The position numbers and the translations under genes are program-made. A stretch of 12,875 nucleotides of DNA from NCBI GenBank assembly GCA_020634555.1, contig JACKBK010000060.1, forward strand, positions 1 through 12,875, given 5' to 3'. The notes beneath the pieces were generated by a model. It did not search any database, was not told where the DNA came from, and was given only the letters and a program-made list of their open reading frames with translations. The DNA is from Caldilineae bacterium. Its GTDB lineage: Bacteria > Chloroflexota > Anaerolineae > JAAEKA01. Shown here piece after piece: positions 1 through 6,418 of the stretch (position 1 is the stretch's first letter; each line of letters begins with the position of its first letter).

Positions 1-2376
1 CAGCACAGCGCCGCTATCCGCACGATCTACTGGCGCTACCTGGCCCAGCCGCCGGCCGATTCTCTGCCACCCGCCGATGCTTTGCAGCCTGACAACGGAG
101 TCGACGCGATGCAACGCAACCCTGCCTCCCCAAATCCCGGACCGGCCAGCCTTGCCGCCAGCCAGCACGTCGCGCGTATGGCCCCTTCCTACGCCGCGGT
201 GTTCGACGGCCACGAGATCCGGCGCCACGCCGATCTGGCCGCGCGCCTTTCACGAGACAACCCGGTGGAGGTGCGGGCCGAGCCGCTGGCGGGCGACCGT
301 TGGCGCGTCACCATCGTCGGGTTCGACTACTTGGGCGAGCTGACGCTGATCTGCGGCCTGTTGTTTGTCTATGGCTTTAGCATCGTCGATGGCTACGTGT
401 TCACCTACGAGCCGCTGGCATCTGGCAGCCAGGGGACGGATCAACCGGCCAGCCGTCAGGCCGATCGGCGCAAGATTGTGGACGTCTTCACCGTGCGCGC
501 CGTTGCGCCAGACGGCGAGCCGGGCGTCTGGCTCCGTTACGCCGGCGATCTGGAGAAGCTGGTCGCTCTGCTCCAGGCGCGTCGCCAGCGTGAGGCACAG
601 GGTGAGTTGGCCAAGCGAGCAGCGCTGGCAATCAGCGAGATTCCCGGCGCATCGCCCACGGTGCAGCCCATCGACATCGACATCGACAATGAGAGCGATG
701 ATCGCTACACGATTTTGCGCATTCAGGGGCCGGACACGATCGGTTTTCTCTACGAGCTGACCAACGCGCTGGCGCTCAACGGGCTTCACATCGCCCACGT
801 AGCAGTCGCGTCAACAGGCAATCGCATCCACGACACGCTGTACATCACGGACACCCGCGGCGAGAAGATCGTCGACCGGGAGAAACAGCGCGAGCTGCGC
901 GCCGCCACCGTTCTGGTCAAGCACTTCACCCACCTGCTGCCCTATGCGTCCAACCCGGAGACGGCGCTGGAGCACTTCCATGAATTCCTTGGCCAACTGT
1001 TCGCCCGGCCGGGCTGGCCCGACGAGTTGGCATCGCTGGAGCGGCCAGAGGTGCTTAATGCACTGGCGCAGTTGCTGGGCGTCAGCGATTTTCTGTGGGA
1101 CGACTTTCTGCGCATCCAACACGAAAATCTGTTCCCGGTGGTGCAGGATGTGGCTTCGTTCCCGCATGCCAAGCTGCGGCCGGAACTGGCGTTCGAGCTG
1201 GCTGTGGCGCTAGGCCAGACTTCGGAAGTCACCATTCCTGACGATAGAGTCGGTTTGCAGCGCACAAACCCAGCCTTCACGCGCGCCTGGCGACTTCCGA
1301 AGTCTGCGCCCAGCACAGCGTGGCGTGATGCCCTCAACGACTTCAAGGACCGGGAGATGTTCCGCATCGACATGCGCAACATTCTGGGCTATATCCCCAA
1401 TCCGGCCCAGTTCTCGGCGGAGTTGACCGACCTGGCGGAGGTGGTCATCGAGGCTACTGTACGGTCTTGCCAGGCTGAACTGGAGGCGCAATATGGCCAG
1501 CCGTTGCGTGAGGATGGCCAGCCCAGCGCGCTGACGGTGGCCGGTCTGGGCAAGTGCAGCGGCCGCGAGCTGGGCTACGCATCCGACATCGAGCTGATGT
1601 TCATCTACGACAGCAACGGCCAGACAACCGGCCCGCGGCTGCTGACCACTACAGAGTTCTACGAGCGGTTGGTTCAGGAGGTGCGAAAGGCAATCCGCAC
1701 CCGCATCGAGGGATCGTTCGACCTCGATCTGCAACTGCGACCCTACGGCAGCGCTGGCAGTCTGGCCGTGTCGCTGGCGGCCTTCCGCCGCTATTTCGCG
1801 CCCGGCGGGCCGGCCTGGAGCTACGAACGCCAGGCGCTGATCAAGTTGCGGCCGATCTGCGGCGATGCCGCGCTGGGCGAGCAGGTGCAGACGCTGCGCG
1901 ACAGCTATGTCTACGGCGGCGAACCGTTCGATGTGCCGGCCATGCGCGCCATGCGCGAGCGGCAACTGCGCCACCTGGTTACACCAGGGCGCATCAACGC
2001 CAAATACAGCCCCGGCGGGTTGGTGGACGTGGAATATCTGATCCAGGGCTTGCAAATCAACCATGGGCGAAACGAGCCGGCGCTGCACCTGACCAACACG
2101 CAGGAGGCCATGGCGGCGCTGGCCTGGCTTGGCATTCTCTCCCAGGAACATTTCACCCGTCTGCGTGCCGCGCATCTCTTCCTCCAGCGGCTGGTCGATG
2201 CGCTGCGGGTGGTGCGCGGCCACGCCAAGGACCTGACGGTGCCGCTGGAGTCGGAGGAGGAGTTTGCGTTCCTGGCGCGTCGAATGGGGTACGCCAACAA
2301 CCAGTCGCTGCTCAGCGCCGATCTGGCTGATCACATCGCCAACGTGCAGATGTTGAACGCGAGTCTGTTGGGTTGA
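1..2376 (+). CDS. GlnE-like glutamine synthetase adenylyltransferase with ACT domains, 5' end outside window
   Basis: Probable regulator that adds or removes AMP on glutamine synthetase; the substrate gene glnA lies just downstream. Two ACT-type segments come first (nt ~290-540, with VTIVGFDYLGELTLICGLL, and nt ~697-875, with GPDTIGFLYELTNALALNG), resembling the GlnD sensor domains. A GlnE nucleotidyltransferase core follows: GLGKCSGREL then ASDIELMFIYD at nt ~1546-1611. The usual second Asp of SDxD is Glu here, and GG is SG. LRPYGSAGSL, ERQALIKLRP and SPGGLVDVEYLIQGLQ are typical GlnE motifs. The frame is stop-free with GC-rich third positions back to base 1, and residues encoded at ~4-45 (SAAIRTIYWRYLAQ) resemble this protein's own C-terminal helix, so I treat it as continuing upstream. 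Alternative starts are ATG 109 (GGAG at 97-100, 8-nt spacing) and TTG 82 (no SD). A 91-bp palindrome lies in frame at 1216-1306. Confidence 0.85.
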   Translation, partial: QHSAAIRTIYWRYLAQPPADSLPPADALQPDNGVDAMQRNPASPNPGPASLAASQHVARMAPSYAAVFDGHEIRRHADLAARLSRDNPVEVRAEPLAGDRWRVTIVGFDYLGELTLICGLLFVYGFSIVDGYVFTYEPLASGSQGTDQPASRQADRRKIVDVFTVRAVAPDGEPGVWLRYAGDLEKLVALLQARRQREAQGELAKRAALAISEIPGASPTVQPIDIDIDNESDDRYTILRIQGPDTIGFLYELTNALALNGLHIAHVAVASTGNRIHDTLYITDTRGEKIVDREKQRELRAATVLVKHFTHLLPYASNPETALEHFHEFLGQLFARPGWPDELASLERPEVLNALAQLLGVSDFLWDDFLRIQHENLFPVVQDVASFPHAKLRPELAFELAVALGQTSEVTIPDDRVGLQRTNPAFTRAWRLPKSAPSTAWRDALNDFKDREMFRIDMRNILGYIPNPAQFSAELTDLAEVVIEATVRSCQAELEAQYGQPLREDGQPSALTVAGLGKCSGRELGYASDIELMFIYDSNGQTTGPRLLTTTEFYERLVQEVRKAIRTRIEGSFDLDLQLRPYGSAGSLAVSLAAFRRYFAPGGPAWSYERQALIKLRPICGDAALGEQVQTLRDSYVYGGEPFDVPAMRAMRERQLRHLVTPGRINAKYSPGGLVDVEYLIQGLQINHGRNEPALHLTNTQEAMAALAWLGILSQEHFTRLRAAHLFLQRLVDALRVVRGHAKDLTVPLESEEEFAFLARRMGYANNQSLLSADLADHIANVQMLNASLLG
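1216..1306. repeat. 91-bp concentric palindrome inside the glnE-like gene
   Basis: Outer arms of 15 bp are perfect reverse complements (CAGACTTCGGAAGTC at 1216-1230; its complement at 1292-1306). Each arm is itself nearly self-palindromic (GACTTC-N-GAAGTC). An inner 6-bp pair, GGTTTG 1252-1257 and CAAACC 1265-1270, shares exactly the same centre (1261), and CCA/TGG at 1232-1234 and 1288-1290 adds three pairs. It encodes about 30 residues (QTSEV...RLPKSA) just before the conserved WRDALNDFKDREMFRIDMR block and keeps the reading frame. It looks like a small palindromic element inserted in frame; that is an inference. Confidence 0.75.
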
Positions 2377-2410
2377 TACCGTGCATGCGCTCAATCGGAT
2401 TCTGACGGTT

Positions 2411-2468
2411 TGTAGGATAGCCCCTCGTGGGCGTTCGGGGCGGAACGGGATCAAGGCCCTATCCTACA
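2411..2468 (+). repeat. 58-bp hairpin repeat, copy 1
   Basis: Begins TGTAGGATAG and ends CTATCCTACA (10-bp perfect outer arms). The GAACG/CGTTC inner helix is kept, but the middle 7-bp helix has three mismatches (CCTCGTG against ATCAAGG). It is the most degenerate of the three copies downstream of the glnE-like gene, 35 nt past its stop codon. Confidence 0.85.
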
Positions 2469-2493
2469 GCCAGGCAGGGAGGTTCTGGTGGTT

Positions 2494-2551
2494 TGTAGGA
2501 TAACCCCTCGTGGGCGTTCGGTCGGAACGGGCACAAGGCCCTTATCCTACA
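2494..2551 (+). repeat. 58-bp hairpin repeat, copy 2
   Basis: Starts exactly 83 bp after copy 1. The outer arms are TGTAGGATAA and TTATCCTACA: the tenth pair is A-T instead of the G-C of copies 1 and 3, so both sides changed together and pairing is kept. The middle CCTCGTG/CACAAGG helix pairs with one mismatch. The terminal loop is GGTCG (5 nt) and there is one extra C beside the outer helix. Confidence 0.88.
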
Positions 2552-2576
2552 GGTGGAGCAGGGAGGTTCTGCGGTT

Positions 2577-2634
2577 TGTAGGATAGCCCCTTGTGGGCGT
2601 TCGGGGCGGAACGGGCACAAGGCCCTATCCTACA
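2577..2634 (+). repeat. 58-bp hairpin repeat, copy 3 (cleanest)
   Basis: Starts exactly 83 bp after copy 2. It folds with full symmetry: 10-bp helix, CC facing CC, 7-bp helix CCTTGTG/CACAAGG, GG facing GG, 5-bp helix CGTTC/GAACG, then a GGGGCG loop. The 25-bp spacers before copies 2 and 3 are also similar (shared core GCAGGGAGGTTCTG), so the true repeat unit is 83 bp. Confidence 0.9.
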
Positions 2635-2658
2635 GGTGAGGCAGCGCGCAACGCAAAG

Positions 2659-2676
2659 AGTACCCCTTTGGGTACT
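2659..2676. promoter_or_regulatory. Dyad AGTACCC-N4-GGGTACT upstream of glnA
   Basis: Perfect 7-bp inverted repeat with a 4-nt centre, 146 bp before the glnA ATG and just after hairpin copy 3. It may be a regulator site or a small stem-loop. No regulator can be named from it. Confidence 0.45.
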
Positions 2677-2704
2677 GGACGAACTACAGCGGATTTGGTA
2701 GACT

Positions 2705-2720
2705 GGTAACGAATCTTACC
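2705..2720. promoter_or_regulatory. Dyad GGTAA-N6-TTACC upstream of glnA (GTA-N8-TAC form)
   Basis: Inverted repeat whose core fits GTA-N8-TAC, the form bound by the CRP-family nitrogen regulator NtcA in cyanobacteria. Its centre lies 45 bp from the centre of the previous dyad. No clear -10 hexamer follows at the spacing usual for NtcA-activated promoters, so regulation by an NtcA-like protein is only a hypothesis. Confidence 0.4.
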
Positions 2721-2821
2721 CATGCTGCTCAAAGGCTGGCTCTGGCCTCGTGTCAGGAGGATACCGGTTCTGGCAGGATGCTGGGGATTTCTGTAATTCA
2801 ACGAAACTAAGGAGACCGAAC

Positions 2822-4237
2822 ATGGCAAAGACCGTAGCAGATGTGCTGGCAATGGTGTCGCAGGTGAAGATGGTGGATTTCCGTTTCACGGACCTGCCCG
2901 GCGTTTGGCAGCACTTCTCGGTGCCGGCCAGAGAACTGACCGCAGAGACATTTGAAGATGGTGTTGGCTTCGATGGCTCGTCCATTCGAGGCTTTAAGGA
3001 GATCCACGAGTCGGATATGCTGCTGATGCTGGACCCCAGCACGGCGTTTATCGATCCGATCCTGGAAGTTCCGACGCTGGCCATCGTGTGCGACGTGTTC
3101 GACCCCATCACCCGGGATCCGTATTCGCGCGATCCGCGTTTCATTGCGTCCCGCGCTGAGGCCTATCTCAAGCAGACCGGCATCGGTGATTCCAGCTTCT
3201 GGGGACCTGAGGCCGAGTTCTTCCTGTTCAACAACGTGCGCTACGGCGGCGGTTCCAACGAAGCGTTTTACGCCATCGATAGCGATGAGGCCTGGTGGAA
3301 CAGCGGCCGCGCTGATCGCCAGAACCTGGGCGCCCAGATCCCGCCCAAGCGCGGCTACTTCCCGACGCCGCCCACGGATACGCTGCAAGACGTCCGCAGC
3401 CGCATCGTCATGGCACTGGAGGAGACCGGTATCGAGATCGAAGTGCATCACCACGAGGTGGCGACTGCTGGGCAGTGCGAGATCGACATGCGCTTTGGTC
3501 CGCTGCTGACGATGGCCGATTCCATCATGAAGTACAAGTACATCGTCAAGAACGTAGCCCGCCAGAACGGCTTGACGGCAACCTTTATGCCGAAGCCGAT
3601 CTTTGGCGACAACGGCAGCGGCATGCACGTTCACCAGAGCATCTGGAAGGACGGCAAGAACGTCTTCTACGACGAGGCAGGCTATGCCCAGTTGTCTGAC
3701 AACGCCCGCTACTATATCGGCGGCCTGCTGAAGCACGCGCCTGCGCTGTTGGCGCTCACCTCCCCGACCACCAACTCGTTCCGCCGGCTGGTGCCGGGCT
3801 TCGAGGCGCCGGTCAACCTGGCCTACTCGCAGCGCAACCGCTCGGCTATCTGCCGCATCCCGGTTTACTCCAAGAGCCCGAAGGCCAAGCGCATCGAGTT
3901 CCGCGCCCCCGATCCATCCTGCAACCCATACCTGGCGTTCGCAGCCCTGCTGATGGCCGGTCTCGACGGCATCCAGAATCGCATCGATCCCGGCGGCCCG
4001 CTGGACAAGGACCTGTACAGCCTGCCGCCCGAAGAGGCCAAGGCGGTCAAGCAGGTGCCCGGCTCGCTGGAAGCTGTGCTGTTCGCCCTGGAGGCCGACC
4101 ACGAGTTCCTACTGAAGGGCGACGTGTTCACCAGCGACATGCTGGAGACCTACATCGGCTACAAGCGCGAGAACGAGGTCGATCCCCTGCGCATGCGCCC
4201 GCATCCCCACGAGTTCATGATGTACTTCGACGTGTAA
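2822..4237 (+). CDS. glnA: Glutamine synthetase type I-beta
   Basis: Makes glutamine from glutamate, ammonia and ATP in the cytoplasm. The protein is 471 aa, the usual GSI length. It shows the N-terminal beta-grasp region (VGFDGSSIRGF), the metal/ATP core (GPEAEFFLF, FGDNGSGMHVHQS), the NRSAICRIP segment and EFRAPDPSCNPYLAFAALLMAG. DKDLYSLPPEEA carries Tyr399, equivalent to the adenylylated tyrosine of E. coli GlnA, which marks the beta subtype and fits the GlnE-like gene upstream. The ATG at 2822 is chosen because AAGGAG lies 7 nt before it and MAKTVADVL is a normal GlnA start; an in-frame GTG at 2750 would add an unlikely extension. A strong terminator follows. The upstream gap of about 445 bp, with hairpins and dyads, implies its own promoter or processed transcript. 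Confidence 0.97.
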   Translation: MAKTVADVLAMVSQVKMVDFRFTDLPGVWQHFSVPARELTAETFEDGVGFDGSSIRGFKEIHESDMLLMLDPSTAFIDPILEVPTLAIVCDVFDPITRDPYSRDPRFIASRAEAYLKQTGIGDSSFWGPEAEFFLFNNVRYGGGSNEAFYAIDSDEAWWNSGRADRQNLGAQIPPKRGYFPTPPTDTLQDVRSRIVMALEETGIEIEVHHHEVATAGQCEIDMRFGPLLTMADSIMKYKYIVKNVARQNGLTATFMPKPIFGDNGSGMHVHQSIWKDGKNVFYDEAGYAQLSDNARYYIGGLLKHAPALLALTSPTTNSFRRLVPGFEAPVNLAYSQRNRSAICRIPVYSKSPKAKRIEFRAPDPSCNPYLAFAALLMAGLDGIQNRIDPGGPLDKDLYSLPPEEAKAVKQVPGSLEAVLFALEADHEFLLKGDVFTSDMLETYIGYKRENEVDPLRMRPHPHEFMMYFDV

Positions 4238-4255
4238 CGCTGACAATTCGTCGAC

Positions 4256-4295
4256 AAAACAAACCCTCTGGTTGCCTGCCAGAGGGTTTGTTTTT
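4256..4295. terminator. Rho-independent terminator after glnA, probably bidirectional
   Basis: A 16-bp perfect stem (core ACCCTCTGG/CCAGAGGGT) with a 7-nt loop (TTGCCTG). The outer part is an A-rich 5' side and T-rich 3' side, ending in TTTTT on plus and TTTTG on minus. It starts 19 nt after the glnA stop and separates glnA from the convergent minus-strand genes. Confidence 0.92.
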
Positions 4296-4346
4296 GGACT
4301 TCACTGTGTATCCGGGACTGGAATCTGTCTGGGATGTCGTTCGCGC

Positions 4347-4723
4347 TCACAATTCAAGGAAGCGGCGAATGACTCGACGGATCGTCTGTGCAATCTTCAT
4401 CGCCTGCTTTGCCTCATCAGGGGTCGGATCATCCCCAGGATATCTCACGCGTACTCTATACGATGACAAAATATCCAGATCGTCGGGACTCAAGCCGAAG
4501 AATAAATCGCTTCGTATACACAGATCATTGAGGGCCTGCATGTCTTGGGAAACGATGCGCCGCGCTGCACCAAGATCGCTTTGAAGTATATTTCAGCACA
4601 TTGTTGCGCGTGAAAGCACGCTCCGTAAGCGAGAGGAGTCTTGCGACGCAGTGCTGATCGTGCCAGCAAGTAATCTTCCTCAGCACGCGCAACCCAAGCT
4701 TTTGGATCAGTTGCGTCGCTCAT
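4347..4723 (-). pseudogene. HEPN-domain protein, frameshifted
   Basis: Small helical HEPN protein, the usual partner of a minimal nucleotidyltransferase (MNT) in toxin-antitoxin pairs. The first frame gives MSDATDPKAWVARAEEDYLL and the family signature FHAQQCAEIYFKAIL, up to FPKT; the second frame resumes at MQALNDLC and ends with SSYRVRVRYPGDDPTPDEA, the typical HEPN C-terminus. Between FPK and MQAL the family normally has Thr-His-Asp (9 nt); only 2 nt are present, so 7 nt appear lost and the frame is broken near 4542. The conserved His of that motif disappears with them. The ATG at 4723 overlaps the MNT remnant by 17 nt, as in a translationally coupled operon. If the shift were bypassed a near-normal protein would result, but I judge it a pseudogene. 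Confidence 0.82.
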
Positions 4724-4976
4724 AAAGGATCTTGCCTTGTGCCAGAATCTTAGCAAAAAAGAAGTCGCCGTTCTCCAAAGCTTGTGTAACTTCCTGCGGG
4801 GTTTTGACCAGGATGTCCACCGGAAAGGGACGGGGACGCAAAAGCCTTGACACGGCCAGGTATCGCTGCGTCATCGGCTCTGTGGTATCCATGATCACCA
4901 ACAAATCTACCTGGAAAAAGCTCCACTGCCAATCGCTGCAGAATCTCCGGATTGGGTGCTCAAACCAGACCAACAC
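4707..4976 (-). pseudogene. MNT nucleotidyltransferase remnant, catalytic N-terminus lost
   Basis: The C-terminal part is clear MNT-type protein: VDLLVIMDTTEPMTQRYLAV, then FPVDILVKTP, then GDFFFAKILAQGKILYER. Intact members have a GSxARG-type loop followed by SDxDLLVI upstream. Here the residues before VDLLVI are WSFFQ, so the GS motif and first catalytic Asp are missing. A likely piece of the original N-terminus, NPEILQRLAVELF (from about 4953), lies in another frame, so a deletion plus frameshift removed the active site. The nominal GTG start at 4976 lies inside the 3' end of the sigma gene. The stop overlaps the HEPN start. In intact pairs MNT serves as the antitoxin, or modifies HEPN by nucleotidyl transfer; this copy cannot. 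Confidence 0.78.
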
Positions 4977-6264
4977 TCCTCATGTTAGGATCGCCTGACA
5001 CATCTGCACGTTCGAGCAGCAGTTCCCGGTCGCGGGCATTCTGAGTCAACGACGCGGCGCGCTGAAACTCGGCGCTTGCCTCCCTGTGCCGGCCAAGCTT
5101 CGCTAACAGATCGCCGCGGACGGCAGGCAGGAAAGGGTAGCTTTGCAGTGACGGCTCGTCAGCTAGCGCATCGACCAGCTCCAGCCCGGCCGCCGGGCCA
5201 TAGGCCATGGCGACTGCGACCGCCCGGTTCAACTCGACCACCGGGGAGGGCAGAAGCTCGGCCAGTGCATCGTAGAGCGCGGCGATGCGTTCCCAATTCG
5301 TGGCCTCGGCAGTGAGCGCTCGGGCGTGGCAGGCGGCTATTGCTGCCTGCAGCGCGTACGGTCCTAACGCGCCGCCCAGCGCCTCTGCTCTGGTCAGCGC
5401 CGCCAGCCCGCGGTTGATCAACAGCCGGTCCCAGCGCGCCCGGTTCTGATCCATCAACAACACCGGCTGGCCGCGCGGTCCGACGCGCGCCCGCAAGCGC
5501 GACGCCTGGATCTCCATCAGTGCCACCAGACCATGTACCTCCGGCTCCTCCGGCGCAAGTGCGGCGAGAATACGACCCAGGCGCAGCGCATCCTCGCACA
5601 GCGCCGGACGCACCCAGTCGTCGCCGGACGATGCCGAATAGCCTTCGTTGAAGACCAGGTAGATCACCTCCAGCACCGACGACAGACGCTGGTCACGTTC
5701 AGCGCCTTGCGGCACCTCGAACGGCACGCGGGCCTCAGACAGGGTACGCTTGGCACGCACGATGCGCTGGGCGACGGTCGACTCGGAGATGAGGAAGGCG
5801 CGGGCGATCTCGCCGGTGGTCAGTCCGCCCAACAGCCGCAGCGTCAGCGCGACACGTGCCTCGCGCGACAGCGCCGGGTGGCAGGCGATGAAGATCAGGC
5901 GCAGCAGGTCGTCGCCGAAGTTGTCGCTTTCCATCGCCCGGTCAAACTCCTCTTCGGCCAATGCCTGCTGCTCCTCAATGTTCCGTCCCAACACCTCGAC
6001 CTTGCGCTCCAGCGTGGCGTTGCGCCGCACCCGGTCGATGGCCCGGTGCTTGGCGGTGGCCATCAGCCAGGCGCCTGGGTTGTCCGGGATACCCGTCTGT
6101 GGCCACCGTTCCAGCGCGATGACCAGTGCGTCCTGCGCCAGGTCCTCGGCCAACCCCACATCGCGCACGATCCGCGCCAGGCTGGCGATCAGCCTGGCCG
6201 ACTCGATGCGCCAGACCGCGTCGATGGTGCGATGGATGTCGGTGGTGGAATCAGCCATGGTCAC
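4960..6264 (-). CDS. ECF sigma factor, ECF42 type, with long C-terminal domain
   Basis: RNA polymerase sigma factor of 434 aa, far longer than a minimal ECF (~180 aa). Region 2 is at about residues 18-82 (GLAEDLAQDALVIALERWP, PGAWLMATAKHRAIDRVRR) and region 4 at about 120-175 (LTLRLLGGLTTGEIARAFLI, SESTVAQRIVRAKRTL). The rest is the TPR-like/DUF6596 extension (VLEVIYLVFNEGY, NWERIAALYDALAEL, LGRHREASAEFQRAASLTQ) that defines ECF42. ECF42 sigma factors are known to sit with DGPF/YCII genes, exactly as here; no anti-sigma factor is seen, also typical. Start is GTG 6264 or ATG 6258; the only SD-like AGG comes from the flank of the adjacent hairpin repeat. The C-terminal tail (GDPNMRSVGLV) runs into the MNT remnant and may have been altered by that decay. 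Confidence 0.92.
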   Translation of the reverse strand: MTMADSTTDIHRTIDAVWRIESARLIASLARIVRDVGLAEDLAQDALVIALERWPQTGIPDNPGAWLMATAKHRAIDRVRRNATLERKVEVLGRNIEEQQALAEEEFDRAMESDNFGDDLLRLIFIACHPALSREARVALTLRLLGGLTTGEIARAFLISESTVAQRIVRAKRTLSEARVPFEVPQGAERDQRLSSVLEVIYLVFNEGYSASSGDDWVRPALCEDALRLGRILAALAPEEPEVHGLVALMEIQASRLRARVGPRGQPVLLMDQNRARWDRLLINRGLAALTRAEALGGALGPYALQAAIAACHARALTAEATNWERIAALYDALAELLPSPVVELNRAVAVAMAYGPAAGLELVDALADEPSLQSYPFLPAVRGDLLAKLGRHREASAEFQRAASLTQNARDRELLLERADVSGDPNMRSVGLV

Positions 6265-6273
6265 CGTACGACC

Positions 6274-6335
6274 TGTAGGATAGGGCCTTGTGCTCGTTCG
6301 GGACCGCCGGAACGCCCACGAGGGGCTATCCTACG
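6274..6335 (-). repeat. Hairpin repeat, copy A, in the sigma-gene leader
   Basis: Same family as the copies at 2411-2634, in reverse orientation on the plus strand and so in the same orientation relative to transcription of the minus-strand gene. Helices of 10 (last pair lost), 7 (with one T-G wobble) and 5 bp flank GG/GG and CT/CC mismatch loops. The terminal loop is longer, 10 nt. It ends 9 nt before the GTG start of the sigma gene. Confidence 0.85.
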
Positions 6336-6391
6336 ACGACGCGCGGGGCCTGTTCGGGACCGCCGGAACGCCCACAAGGGGCTATCCTACA
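6336..6391 (-). repeat. Hairpin repeat, copy B, left arm degraded
   Basis: The 39 bp at 6352-6390 repeat 6296-6334 with a single G/A difference, at a 56-bp period. The right arm, ending CTATCCTACA, is intact. The left arm is eroded to a GC-rich stretch and lacks TGTAGGATAG, so this copy cannot form the outer helix alone. Confidence 0.75.
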
Positions 6392-6418
6392 GGTCAACGA
6401 ACCTGTCGCAACAAGACG

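Noticed and set aside
1210..2454. 414-aa minus-strand reading frame opposite the glnE-like gene
   Set aside because: Antisense shadow in GC-rich DNA; Gln/Arg/Leu-rich translation with no domain, while the plus strand is clearly GlnE.
2411..2634. CRISPR array
   Set aside because: The repeats are 58-bp hairpins and the 25-bp spacers are similar to each other; there are only three units and no cas gene.
2778..2810. Ten-residue leader peptide (MLGISVIQRN) ahead of glnA
   Set aside because: No usable SD at normal spacing and no attenuator-like codon run; its stop overlapping the glnA SD could be chance.
2750..2821. N-terminal extension of GlnA from the in-frame GTG
   Set aside because: The family start MAKTVADVL at 2822 has an AAGGAG at ideal distance; the extension has no family resemblance.
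2807..4102. 431-aa minus-strand reading frame opposite glnA
   Set aside because: Shadow of glnA; low-complexity Val/Ala/Arg/Gln composition and no recognisable family.
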